A stretch of DNA of 12,506 nucleotides from Bacteroidales bacterium (GTDB lineage Bacteria > Bacteroidota > Bacteroidia > Bacteroidales > UBA3824): contig JAEEXW010000047.1 of the NCBI GenBank assembly GCA_016287995.1, positions 1 through 12,506 on the forward strand, given 5' to 3'. A program made the translations under genes and the position numbers. Within the stretch, counting starts at the first letter, position 1; every line of letters begins with the position of its first letter. The notes under the pieces were generated by a model. It ran no database searches, had not been told where the DNA came from, and worked only from the letters and a program-made list of their open reading frames with translations. Below are positions 6,180 through 12,506 of this stretch, piece after piece.

Positions 6180-7541
6180 CTAAAAAAACGCTTCATGCAG
6201 ACAATTCAACGCCTTAGAAGAGTCCTCGGTTTTTATGACGATTGACACATTGAGTTCCGAACTTCCCTGAGCGATAAGGTGAATGTTGATATTGTTTTCG
6301 CCCAAAGCCGTAAACGCCTTTCCGGTCATTCCAGCGGCGTTTTTCATACCCTCGCCTACCATTGCGAGAATAGAATAGCCAGTCTCGGCAGTTATCGGTT
6401 TTATGTAGTTTTTACGAATTTCAAAGTCAAATTCCTCGTTGATTGCGTTAACGGCTTTTTGAGCATCTGCCGCACTGATAACCACGCTGATAGACATTTC
6501 TGAACAAGCCTGCGAAATAATTATCACATTAACGTCTTTCAAAGCATTGAAAAGTCTTCCGGCGATTCCACTATTTCCTACAAGTCCCGTCCCCGTAAAA
6601 GTCAACATTGCGATATTGTCCATCGTAGAAAAAGATTTTATCGGTTTTGACGAATCTGTTTCCACGGTAACAAGCGTACCTTTGTCGTCAGGACGGAAAG
6701 TGTTGAGGATAACCATCGGAATGTTTTTCTCCAAAACAGGCTGAACGGTCGGCGCGTAAATAACCTTTGCACCAAGGTTAGAGAGTTCAAGAGCCTCTTT
6801 ATAAGACATTTTTTCAAGAGGTTGAGCGTCTTTTACCTTTCTCGGGTCTGCGGTGTAGATTCCGCTGACATCAGTCCAAATTTCAAGAATTGAAGCGTCC
6901 AAAGCAGCCGCATAAATCGCTGCCGTATAATCACTTCCGCCTCTACCAAGAGTGGTGGCATAACCTTTCTCGCTTTTTGAGATAAAACCCGGAGCAACGG
7001 TGATTTTGTAATCCTTGTTCCAGTTTTCCAAAATATTTTTGTTCGTAACCGAGCGGTTAACGTCTTCTTTGCCGTTAACAGTTCTCGTTATGATAATCTG
7101 CGACGAATCCAAATAGTTAACGCTACCGTTATGAATTGTTAAATACCTGAAAATAATTGCGTTAGACATTTTCTCTCCGAAACTTACGATTATATAATAA
7201 GCCCGTTGAGAAAGTTCGTTCAAAAAGTAAACTGCCTCCAAAACTTTTTCAAGACTTGCGATATGGTTGTGAATTGTCTGTTTCAAATCACCCTGCTGCT
7301 CTTTTTGAATGAGTTCGTCAATAAAATCGTAATGGCGTTTTTCGATTTGAGCGCAAACCTCTTTGTACGAAACATCACCGTCGGCAGCCTTTTTTGCCGC
7401 CTCTTCAAGCATATTAGTAACCTTGCTGAGTGCTGAGCATACAACTATCTGGTTTTCAGAAGATTTTTTAAGAATCTCACTGATATTTCTAACCGTTTCT
7501 ACTGAGGAAACCGATGTTCCTCCAAATTTTAAAACTTTCAT
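6180..7541 (-). CDS. Aspartate kinase, monofunctional, ThrA-like N-terminal half
   Basis: The enzyme phosphorylates aspartate, the entry step to lysine, threonine and methionine. From the ATG at 7541 the protein is 453 residues: MKVLKFGGTSV is the kinase start, FGEKMS is at 121-126 and TTLGRGGSDYTA at 197-208. Two ACT domains follow at about 310-370 and 388-450 for allosteric control. An upstream in-frame ATG at 7598 would add a non-conserved 19-residue extension and would lie between the promoter's -7 and -33 elements, so I reject it. The sequence reads like the kinase half of bifunctional ThrA but stops at LHEAFF, right where a homoserine dehydrogenase domain would begin. thrC starts 27 bp later, leaving no room for a dehydrogenase remnant. 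This suits a threonine-branch kinase, but that role is inferred from the neighbour. Confidence 0.93.
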   Translation of the reverse strand: MKVLKFGGTSVSSVETVRNISEILKKSSENQIVVCSALSKVTNMLEEAAKKAADGDVSYKEVCAQIEKRHYDFIDELIQKEQQGDLKQTIHNHIASLEKVLEAVYFLNELSQRAYYIIVSFGEKMSNAIIFRYLTIHNGSVNYLDSSQIIITRTVNGKEDVNRSVTNKNILENWNKDYKITVAPGFISKSEKGYATTLGRGGSDYTAAIYAAALDASILEIWTDVSGIYTADPRKVKDAQPLEKMSYKEALELSNLGAKVIYAPTVQPVLEKNIPMVILNTFRPDDKGTLVTVETDSSKPIKSFSTMDNIAMLTFTGTGLVGNSGIAGRLFNALKDVNVIIISQACSEMSISVVISAADAQKAVNAINEEFDFEIRKNYIKPITAETGYSILAMVGEGMKNAAGMTGKAFTALGENNINIHLIAQGSSELNVSIVIKTEDSSKALNCLHEAFF

Positions 7542-7575
7542 ATACGTTACAAAAACTTTTAATAATTTTAAGTTG

Positions 7576-7605
7576 CAAATATATGTTAATTTTTTCAATT
7601 ACAAA
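7576..7605 (-). promoter_or_regulatory. Promoter of the aspartate kinase-thrC operon
   Basis: Minus strand: TTTG (7605-7602), 18-bp spacer, TATATTTG (7583-7576), an exact TAnnTTTG. It is 34 bp upstream of the chosen ATG at 7541, which supports that start. No attenuator-like leader is visible. Confidence 0.62.
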
Positions 7606-7626
7606 CGAAAAAACGTAATTTTTTTG

Positions 7627-8667
7627 TTAATAATGTCTTGACGTTTTATGAAATTTTTCCATATTATTCTGCAACTGACGGATATTTCTGATAATTCTCG
7701 GCGCATCGCCCGAATTAAAAGTATCTTTGAGAATCTGCGCATATTTGAGAGCGGTCTCGGTATCGTCCAAAACATAATACAAATACGCAAGATTTTTAAT
7801 CATAGCCTCTTTCGCTTTTTTCTGATCAGGTTTGCCGGTGTCAAGGTCGGCTGCAATCATCTGAAAACGCTCTATCCATCTTTCGATGTTAGGCGAAGTT
7901 TCCAAAACGGATTCATCGTTTTTGATAGCCTCCATATCGACTTTAATACCTTCGCGGATTTCTTTCATCGCCGTTTTGTAAGGACATTTTTCCGCTAAAA
8001 GGTAGTTTATAGGAATATATTCGCTGCCATTACTAGACAAAAAACGCTCATCAATAAGATTTTTAACGTCCTTGAAAAAAGTCTTGAATGCAGCTCCTGC
8101 AATATCGGATTGAATAGAGGCCTTGTTTTCGGTAATATAATTCATAGCCTCCTCCTTGCTCGGAAAATCAACCCTCATATCATAAACATTAGTAACTTGT
8201 GTAGTTTTTACAACAGGTTTCCAATCAAATGTTTCATAACTACACTTAAATTGACACTTAATTATAAAGGTATATTTTATCATCGGATAAAAATGGTTTA
8301 TAACCACAAAACCATCAAGCGTATCCTTTTCAACCCGGGTGTTTTTGAAATCGATTTGGTCAAAACTTACGGTAGATGCCGAAAAAGTTATCGTCATAAA
8401 CGCCTCTTTATCGTCATACGTTTCGTTCCAACCCTCGAATGCGTCTTCAAATTCTGTTCTCAAATACGCCTCGTTGAAACGGTCTTTAACACCGTTTTGT
8501 TGGATTTTAAGGAAATACGTCTGTTTATCCTTTTCTACATGATAACGCGGAAACATTTTCATGCTGACTTTGTAAGTCTCCCTCGTCAAATCGTATTGTT
8601 GAGCGTTAACGGGAATCCATGCCGAACAGCTCAACAAGAATAATATGATAAATATTGTTCTTTTCAT
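7627..8667 (-). CDS. Secreted protein of unknown function
   Basis: The product is 346 residues and I do not recognise its family. It has a clear Sec signal peptide (MKRTIFIILFLLSCSAWIPV then NAQQ), with a likely signal peptidase I cut after Ala22. The LLSC within the signal is only a poor lipobox match, so lipidation is unlikely but possible. Residues 25-170 are rich in alternating beta-strand patterns (for example YTFIIKCQFKCSYETFDW). Residues 175-340 look mainly helical, with a TPR-like stretch near 287-312 (LAYLYYVLDDTETALKYAQ). It should act in the periplasm or at the outer membrane. Its stop is 22 bp from the aspartate kinase -33 element, which has its own promoter, so it is not clearly part of that operon. 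A -7 match TAATTTTG at 8694-8687 lies upstream of the ATG, without a clear -33. Confidence 0.85.
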   Translation of the reverse strand: MKRTIFIILFLLSCSAWIPVNAQQYDLTRETYKVSMKMFPRYHVEKDKQTYFLKIQQNGVKDRFNEAYLRTEFEDAFEGWNETYDDKEAFMTITFSASTVSFDQIDFKNTRVEKDTLDGFVVINHFYPMIKYTFIIKCQFKCSYETFDWKPVVKTTQVTNVYDMRVDFPSKEEAMNYITENKASIQSDIAGAAFKTFFKDVKNLIDERFLSSNGSEYIPINYLLAEKCPYKTAMKEIREGIKVDMEAIKNDESVLETSPNIERWIERFQMIAADLDTGKPDQKKAKEAMIKNLAYLYYVLDDTETALKYAQILKDTFNSGDAPRIIRNIRQLQNNMEKFHKTSRHY

Positions 8668-8686
8668 AGTGTTAAAATTTTTATCG

Positions 8687-8694
8687 CAAAATTA
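8687..8694 (-). promoter_or_regulatory. Possible -7 element for the secreted protein gene
   Basis: TAATTTTG on the minus strand fits TAnnTTTG and lies 19 bp before the ATG at 8667. No TTG is found at the expected -33 distance, so support is weak. Confidence 0.35.
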
Positions 8695-8778
8695 ATAATT
8701 TTTTTGTTAATTGTAGGTTTTTATTAAAAAAAATGAATAAAAATTATGCCAATAAGCATTATTTAATGTTAAAGTAAC

Positions 8779-8816
8779 AAAAAAACGGTGGGATTCCTTA
8801 AAAAAGAATCCCACCG
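8779..8816 (-). terminator. Intrinsic terminator of pckA
   Basis: CGGTGGGATTC (8786-8796) pairs perfectly with GAATCCCACCG (8806-8816), an 11-bp stem with a 9-nt loop. On the minus strand it is followed by seven T. It is 32 bp after the pckA stop. Confidence 0.88.
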
Positions 8817-8848
8817 CCGCATTATGAGTTTATAAACATAGAACTCTA

Positions 8849-10462
8849 CTACAATTTAGGACCAGCAGCTACAAGAGCTTTACCTGCTTCGTTAGTAGTA
8901 TATTTAGCAAAGTTCTTAATGAAACGACCAGCCAAATCTTTAGCTTTAGTTTCCCATTCAGAAGCATTTGCGTAAGTATCTCTCGGATCGAGGATAGCAG
9001 GATTTACTTTCGGCAAAGCGGTCGGTACTTCGAAATCGAAGAACGGAATCTTTTTGGTTTCAGCCTTCAAGATTGAACCGTCGAGGATAGCATCGATAAT
9101 ACCACGAGTATCAGGAATAGAGATACGTTTGCCGGTACCGTTCCAACCAGTGTTAACTAAGTATGCCTTAGCACCTGATTTCTGCATTTTCTTAACAAGC
9201 TCTTCTGCATATTTGGTCGGGTGGAGTTCCAAGAATGCTTGACCGAAACAAGCCGAGAAAGTCGGGGTCGGTTCGGTAATACCACGTTCTGTACCAGCCA
9301 ATTTAGCGGTGAAACCTGACAAGAAATAATATTGTGTCTGTTCAGGTGTCAAGATAGATACCGGAGGCAATACGCCGAATGCGTCAGCAGACAAGAAGAT
9401 AACGTTCTTAGCAGCAGGACCTGCACTCTTGCCGGCAACTTTCTTAACTACGTTTTTAATGTGATCGATCGGATAAGAAACACGGGTGTTTTCTGTTACG
9501 CTCTTATCAGCGAAATTGATTTTGCCGTTTGCATCAACAGTAACGTTTTCCAACAAAGCGTTGCGTTTGATAGCACCGTAGATGTCCGGTTCGTTTTCTT
9601 TAGAAAGGTTGATAACCTTAGCGTAGCAACCGCCTTCGAGGTTGAACACGCCTTCGTCGTCCCAACCGTGCTCGTCATCACCGATAAGCAAACGTTTCGG
9701 GTCGGTAGAAAGAGTGGTTTTACCTGTTCCTGAAAGACCGAAGAAAATAGCAGTGTTTTTGCCTTCCATATCGGTGTTAGCAGAGCAGTGCATTGAAGCG
9801 ATGCCTTTGAGCGGCAAGTAGTAGTTCTGCATAGAGAACATACCTTTCTTCATTTCACCGCCGTACCATGTGTTGATGATAACCTGCTCGCGGCTCTTCG
9901 TGTTGAAAGCAACGCAAGTTTCAGAGTTCAAGCCGAGTTCTTTGAAGTTCTCAACTTTTGCTTTTGAAGCGTTGTAGATAACGAAGTTAGGTTCAAAGTT
10001 TTCAAGTTCTGCTTTGGTGGGTTGGATAAACATGTTAGTAACAAAGTGAGCCTGCCAAGCAACTTCAACGATGAATCTTACAGCAAGTCTTGTAGACTCG
10101 TTAGCACCGCAGAATGCATCAACTACATAAAGTTTTTTGTTAGAAAGTTCTTTTTTAGCGATTTCTTTAACTTTTGCCCAAACATCCTCGCTCATAGGAT
10201 GGTTATCATTTTTGTAAGCCTCTGATGTCCACCAAACGTTGTTGTGGCTTTCGTCGTTATCAACGATGTATTTGTCTTTGGGTGAACGTCCGGTGAAAAT
10301 ACCGGTCATAACGTTTACAGCATCGAGTTCGGTCTTCTGACCTTTTTCGTAACCCTCAAGAGCGGGGTTAACCTCTGCATTGTAGAGTTCTTCGTAAGAA
10401 GGGTTGTGTGCGATTACAGTTGAACCTGTAATACCGTACTTGGTTAAATCTAATTTACTCAT
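8849..10462 (-). CDS. pckA: Phosphoenolpyruvate carboxykinase (ATP)
   Basis: PckA interconverts oxaloacetate + ATP with PEP + CO2 + ADP. In Bacteroidetes it often runs in the CO2-fixing direction on the route to succinate, as well as in gluconeogenesis. The 537 residues match the family's usual length. Visible motifs are FTGRSPKDKYIV (56-67), WYGGEMKKGMFS (199-210), the P-loop GLSGTGKTT (242-250) and the metal/phosphate segment LLIGDDEHGW (258-267). Codon use is visibly more GC-ending than in neighbouring genes, as expected of a highly expressed gene. It stands alone: its own terminator follows at 8779-8816, and the next gene upstream also ends in a terminator. Confidence 0.98.
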   Translation of the reverse strand: MSKLDLTKYGITGSTVIAHNPSYEELYNAEVNPALEGYEKGQKTELDAVNVMTGIFTGRSPKDKYIVDNDESHNNVWWTSEAYKNDNHPMSEDVWAKVKEIAKKELSNKKLYVVDAFCGANESTRLAVRFIVEVAWQAHFVTNMFIQPTKAELENFEPNFVIYNASKAKVENFKELGLNSETCVAFNTKSREQVIINTWYGGEMKKGMFSMQNYYLPLKGIASMHCSANTDMEGKNTAIFFGLSGTGKTTLSTDPKRLLIGDDEHGWDDEGVFNLEGGCYAKVINLSKENEPDIYGAIKRNALLENVTVDANGKINFADKSVTENTRVSYPIDHIKNVVKKVAGKSAGPAAKNVIFLSADAFGVLPPVSILTPEQTQYYFLSGFTAKLAGTERGITEPTPTFSACFGQAFLELHPTKYAEELVKKMQKSGAKAYLVNTGWNGTGKRISIPDTRGIIDAILDGSILKAETKKIPFFDFEVPTALPKVNPAILDPRDTYANASEWETKAKDLAGRFIKNFAKYTTNEAGKALVAAGPKL

Positions 10463-10512
10463 TTTATTATATTAAGTTTTATAAATGAATTTTCTTCTCC
10501 ATTTAACGGTCG

Positions 10513-10520
10513 CAAATTTA
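10513..10520 (-). promoter_or_regulatory. Possible pckA -7 element
   Basis: TAAATTTG on the minus strand fits TAnnTTTG, 50 bp before the ATG. No good -33 TTG is present at 18-21 bp; a poly-T/A stretch lies there instead. The rest of 10521-10645 holds no recognisable gene or repeat. Confidence 0.4.
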
Positions 10521-10645
10521 CTCTTTTTTTTTCGGAATTAGGGCATAAAACTATGTTAAATAATTTTAATTTTTTACCACGTATAAATCGGTCCCTTTCA
10601 ATACAACATAACTGCTTTTATTGCGCAGACGGTGCTTAATCATCC

Positions 10646-10685
10646 AAATAAAAACGACTACCGAAAAAAGCATTTCGATAGCCGT
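10646..10685 (-). terminator. Intrinsic terminator of the FISUMP lipoprotein gene
   Basis: Minus strand: ACGGCTATCGAA (10685-10674) pairs with TTCGGTAGTCGT (10665-10654), 12 bp including two G-U pairs, over an 8-nt loop. A T-rich run (TTTTTATTT) follows. It begins 26 bp after the lipoprotein stop. Confidence 0.82.
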
Positions 10686-10711
10686 TTATTATAAAATTCA
10701 TTTAAACATGG

Positions 10712-11977
10712 TTAATTCATGCACCGCACGGCGCGGACAGACCGACCGATGAAACGGTCGCTGGTGCTCACATTGACGTTGCCTGAGGTGAAGGAAAGGT
10801 AGTGAGCGGTGGTGTTCTTGCCGGGGGGAGGCGTACTCGACCAATAGCAGCCGAAGGACAAGTCGGGGCCGAAGGTGTGGATGGTGCCGTAGCAGTAGCC
10901 CGCAGCCGGAAGGAAAACTGAACCGTAATCGTTGGAAAACAACCGACCGGCTACATCATAACCACTTTCAGAAGCATTTTTAAATGTGCCTGATTCCAAT
11001 GTTCCCAACTCGGTCGAGGTGGGCATTCGGTAGCCCGTACCCAATGCGACAGTAGCAGCATCATGCTCAGAAGAAAGCGGATTTTCTGTTCCTTTATAAT
11101 AACTTGTGTAAGAAAAATCATGTCCGTCATCATAAGCATATCCAACCGTCTCTCCGTATGCATAAAATTTGCCATATTCGCCGGGGTTGGTTGCGCCGAG
11201 GTTGCAGGTCGTCCAAAGAACTGAGGAACCCGGTCCGAGGTCAACTTCTTTGGTGCGGTCTGCTCTGTAAACTTTTCCGCCTTCAACAGCCATTGTTTTT
11301 ACCAAATTGCCCGTAACTGATGTGCCATTCGGAACAGCAATCCAAATCTTATGATTGGTTGTACTCGGTGTATAATCTTGTGCTGAACCGCCGATTGTCA
11401 ATTGAAATTTAGTCTGTTCTGTTGCACAACTTATTTCCAAATATGCGTAATTGTCGTTAAGTTCAATCGTTTCAGCGTTTGATGCAAAAGTTGTTGTATA
11501 TTGATGACTACAATTTGACATTACATCTGCTAACGATGTTGTTGATGTTACGGTTGTAGTTCCTGCCGTACCGAAAGAGCCGCTAATAGAAATATTTCCA
11601 TTCTTAAAATCGTCTTCGGTCTTGCCTTCTGCGAGGGTTATATCACCAACAAACTTAAAATCAGAACCGTCTTTTGTAAGTGTCAAAGTTGTGTTTTCAA
11701 TGTCATCGCCGGTGATAGCCATCGTTATTGCAGAACCTCCTGCCGCATCTTTATCTTCAAAATTTACATTGAATTGCGAAACATCATCACCTTGTGTGTA
11801 TGCAATTTTTGAAATAGAATTGCCGGTGTTGACTTTTACAGAAAACGGAATAACAACTTTTTCAACTTTGGGTTGATTTTCAATGTTTTTTTCATCGTTG
11901 TTGTCATCTTTGCTGCAAGAAGTTGCAAGCAATACTGCCGCCGTCAAAGGCAGGAATTTTAAAAACGTCTTTTTCAT
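10712..11977 (-). CDS. Surface lipoprotein with C-terminal FISUMP (C-type-lectin-like) domain
   Basis: The product is 421 residues with a lipoprotein signal ending LLATSC (Cys21). The following SKDDNNDEK is acidic, like the Bacteroidetes signal that sends lipoproteins to the cell surface. Residues ~40-240 are Thr/Ser-rich beta-type sequence, with an IPFSVKVNTGNSISKI segment recalling fimbrillin-like proteins. Residues ~246-419 match the FISUMP pattern: VLWTTCNLGA, GKFYAYGET, GTGYRMPTSTELGTL, SVFLPAAGY, GCYWSSTP, HYLSF, RSVRAVRC. This fold is related to the formylglycine-enzyme/C-type-lectin group used as ligand-binding heads, including targets of diversity-generating retroelements. The last ~200 bp are 55-63% G+C by hand count against about 32% near 11650. 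The start is fixed by AGGAGG 7 nt before the ATG. A 55-residue gene ends 16 bp upstream, and a terminator follows. The ligand is unknown. Confidence 0.85.
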   Translation of the reverse strand: MKKTFLKFLPLTAAVLLATSCSKDDNNDEKNIENQPKVEKVVIPFSVKVNTGNSISKIAYTQGDDVSQFNVNFEDKDAAGGSAITMAITGDDIENTTLTLTKDGSDFKFVGDITLAEGKTEDDFKNGNISISGSFGTAGTTTVTSTTSLADVMSNCSHQYTTTFASNAETIELNDNYAYLEISCATEQTKFQLTIGGSAQDYTPSTTNHKIWIAVPNGTSVTGNLVKTMAVEGGKVYRADRTKEVDLGPGSSVLWTTCNLGATNPGEYGKFYAYGETVGYAYDDGHDFSYTSYYKGTENPLSSEHDAATVALGTGYRMPTSTELGTLESGTFKNASESGYDVAGRLFSNDYGSVFLPAAGYCYGTIHTFGPDLSFGCYWSSTPPPGKNTTAHYLSFTSGNVNVSTSDRFIGRSVRAVRCMN

Positions 11978-11984
11978 TTTAGTT

Positions 11985-11990
11985 CCTCCT
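11985..11990 (-). promoter_or_regulatory. Strong Shine-Dalgarno site of the lipoprotein gene
   Basis: AGGAGG lies 7 nt upstream of the ATG at 11977, inside the 16-bp gap after the small gene's stop. Such a strong site is unusual for this phylum and fixes the start. Confidence 0.75.
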
Positions 11991-11993
11991 TTT

Positions 11994-12161
11994 TTAAATT
12001 TTTTGGTCGCCGTAATTGAAATGTGTGCCGTAGCTACCGTTTCCGCTTCCCGTCAAAAGCGGGGCTTCCATGTTCAACTCGATTACTTCAAAATCGGGTT
12101 TGACGTATTTCTTTTTTGTCGCTACGTCTTGCACGACTGGATTCTGAACTATTCTTTCCAT
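11994..12161 (-). CDS. Small peptide gene (55 aa) with Gly-Ser motif and Gly/Asn/Tyr-rich tail
   Basis: The ATG is at 12161 and the TAA at 11994. The N-terminal half is charged (MERIVQNPVVQDVATKKKY), the middle reads VKPDFEVIELNMEAPLLTGS, and the tail is GNGSYGTHFNYGDQKI. There is no signal peptide or membrane segment and no cysteine. The stop is 16 bp from the lipoprotein start, which has a strong Shine-Dalgarno site, so the two are very probably co-transcribed. The YVKPxxxVIELxMEAPLLxGSG pattern recalls short, unnamed Bacteroidales proteins that I believe occur next to surface lipoproteins, but I cannot verify that here. The Gly-Ser at 38-39 with Glu at -8 and Leu at -4 partly resembles a double-glycine export leader; this is inference, and no C39-peptidase transporter is visible. 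Coding status rests on the clean frame, the operon spacing and the Bacteroidales-like composition. Confidence 0.7.
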   Translation of the reverse strand: MERIVQNPVVQDVATKKKYVKPDFEVIELNMEAPLLTGSGNGSYGTHFNYGDQKI

Positions 12162-12196
12162 GTTTGAAAAAATTTATAGTTTAAAAAAATAATTAA

Positions 12197-12282
12197 TCGT
12201 CCTTTCTGCCGGGGGTTTACACACCCCGTTTATTGTATGTCGTCCTTTCTGCCGGGGGTTTACACACCCCGTCTATTATGTG
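12197..12282. repeat. Tandem 43-bp repeat, two full units
   Basis: Two full units start at 12197 and 12240. Each begins TCGTCCTTTCTGCCGGGGG and continues through TTTACACACCCCGT, and they differ only near their ends. A third, partial unit begins at 12283 (TCGTCCTTTC) and then diverges. Each unit contains GGGGT-N6-ACCCC, a small hairpin. It lies upstream of the small peptide gene. Confidence 0.9.
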
Positions 12283-12362
12283 TCGTCCTTTCAGGACTTG
12301 TTTTCCGAAGGGATTCGGTAGCCAAACCCCGGAGGGGTGATACACAATAGACGGGGGTGTGA
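12283..12362. repeat. Cluster of short GC-rich hairpins (REP-like)
   Basis: Three small perfect hairpins lie in a row: GTCCT-TTC-AGGAC (12285-12297), CCGAA-GGGA-TTCGG (12305-12318) and ACCCC-GGA-GGGGT (12326-12338). In addition, 12339-12359 is a near reverse complement of 12266-12284 (GTCTATT against AATAGAC, plus the flanking C- and G-runs), so the whole block can fold back on the second 43-bp unit. It resembles the GC-rich intergenic repeats common in Bacteroidetes. Confidence 0.75.
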
Positions 12363-12413
12363 ACCCACGGTAATACATCACCCACGGTAATAAACCACCC
12401 ACGATGAATAAAA
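12363..12413. repeat. Triple 17-bp direct repeat
   Basis: Units start at 12363, 12380 and 12397. The first two share ACCCACGGTAATA; the third begins ACCCACGATGAATA. The period is exactly 17 bp. The array directly abuts the terminator at its right. Confidence 0.85.
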
Positions 12414-12461
12414 ACAAAAATCCCTTGCAGACAGAATTTTTATTTCCGTCCGCAAGGGATT
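12411..12461 (-). terminator. Terminator of a minus-strand gene beyond the window edge
   Basis: AATCCCTTGC (12419-12428) pairs with GCAAGGGATT (12452-12461), with further inner pairing (GAC/GTC, GAA/TTC). On the minus strand a T-rich run follows (TTTTTGTTTTTAT). The gene it serves must lie to the right. The remaining 12462-12506 shows no recognisable coding end. Confidence 0.8.
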
Positions 12462-12506
12462 GCTATATTATCAACTATATATAAAGTGTCTACATCAAGG
12501 TATAAA

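Noticed and set aside
7542..7598. 19-residue N-terminal extension of aspartate kinase from the ATG at 7598
   Set aside because: The extension is AT-rich with no family similarity and lies across the promoter's -7 element. MKVLKFGGTSV at 7541 is the conserved start.
10712..11977. Diversity-generating retroelement
   Set aside because: The target-like domain and the GC shift are suggestive, but there is no reverse transcriptase, accessory gene or template repeat in the window. Kept only as a testable finding, not as a feature.
12197..12413. CRISPR array
   Set aside because: The 43-bp units are directly abutting with no unique spacers, the 17-bp units likewise, and no cas gene is visible.
12217..12417. 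66-codon minus-strand open frame across the repeat island
   Set aside because: It is a translation of the 43-bp, hairpin and 17-bp repeats, with no homology-like features and no initiation site. It is best explained as a by-product of the GC-rich repeats.

Overview
The window looks like chromosomal DNA from a member of the Bacteroidetes, most likely the Bacteroidales. The grounds are: several promoters matching the Bacteroidetes sigma-ABfr consensus (TTG, 18-20 bp spacer, TAnnTTTG); a lipoprotein whose Cys is followed by an acidic stretch (CSKDDNND), as in surface-exported Bacteroidetes lipoproteins; a BlaI/M56 regulatory pair; a FISUMP-type domain; and AT-rich DNA with few Shine-Dalgarno sites. 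No species can be named. Most of the window is ordinary core metabolism. The unusual material is at the right-hand end and in a few regulatory or repeat structures.

Left part (1-2260). A BlaI-type repressor gene and the first 57 codons of a BlaR1-like M56 sensor run leftwards off the window. The repressor's promoter overlaps one of two identical 17-bp palindromes, which are strong operator candidates. Divergent from it, miaA (tRNA A37 prenylation) is read from a near-perfect promoter. It converges on and overlaps queH (last step of queuosine synthesis at wobble position 34). A strong plus-strand terminator lies beyond the 5' end of queH, so the miaA transcript may run antisense through all of queH.

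Middle part (2260-8667), all on the minus strand. An orphan MCE/MlaD lipid-transport protein lies directly behind two identical tRNA-Arg(ACG) genes and their terminator. Next comes a 384-residue protein made of two tandem SiaB-like (DUF6272, GHKL-type kinase fold) units. The threonine pathway pair aspartate kinase and threonine synthase follows, with a large inverted repeat after thrC. A secreted protein of unknown function lies upstream of the aspartate kinase gene.

Right part (8779-12506), minus strand. pckA (ATP-dependent PEP carboxykinase) has its own terminator. Upstream of it is a two-gene unit: a 55-codon small gene at 11994-12161 whose product ends in a Gly/Asn/Tyr-rich tail after a Gly-Ser motif, and, 16 bp later behind a strong Shine-Dalgarno site, a surface lipoprotein with a C-terminal FISUMP/C-type-lectin-like domain. 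The last ~200 bp of that lipoprotein gene are far more GC-rich than the rest. Upstream of the pair lies a cluster of GC-rich repeats (43-bp and 17-bp tandem units plus small hairpins), then the terminator of a gene beyond the window edge. The small peptide, lipoprotein and repeat cluster together are the best candidate for something undescribed. No reverse transcriptase, transposase, peptide transporter or CRISPR locus is visible in the window.
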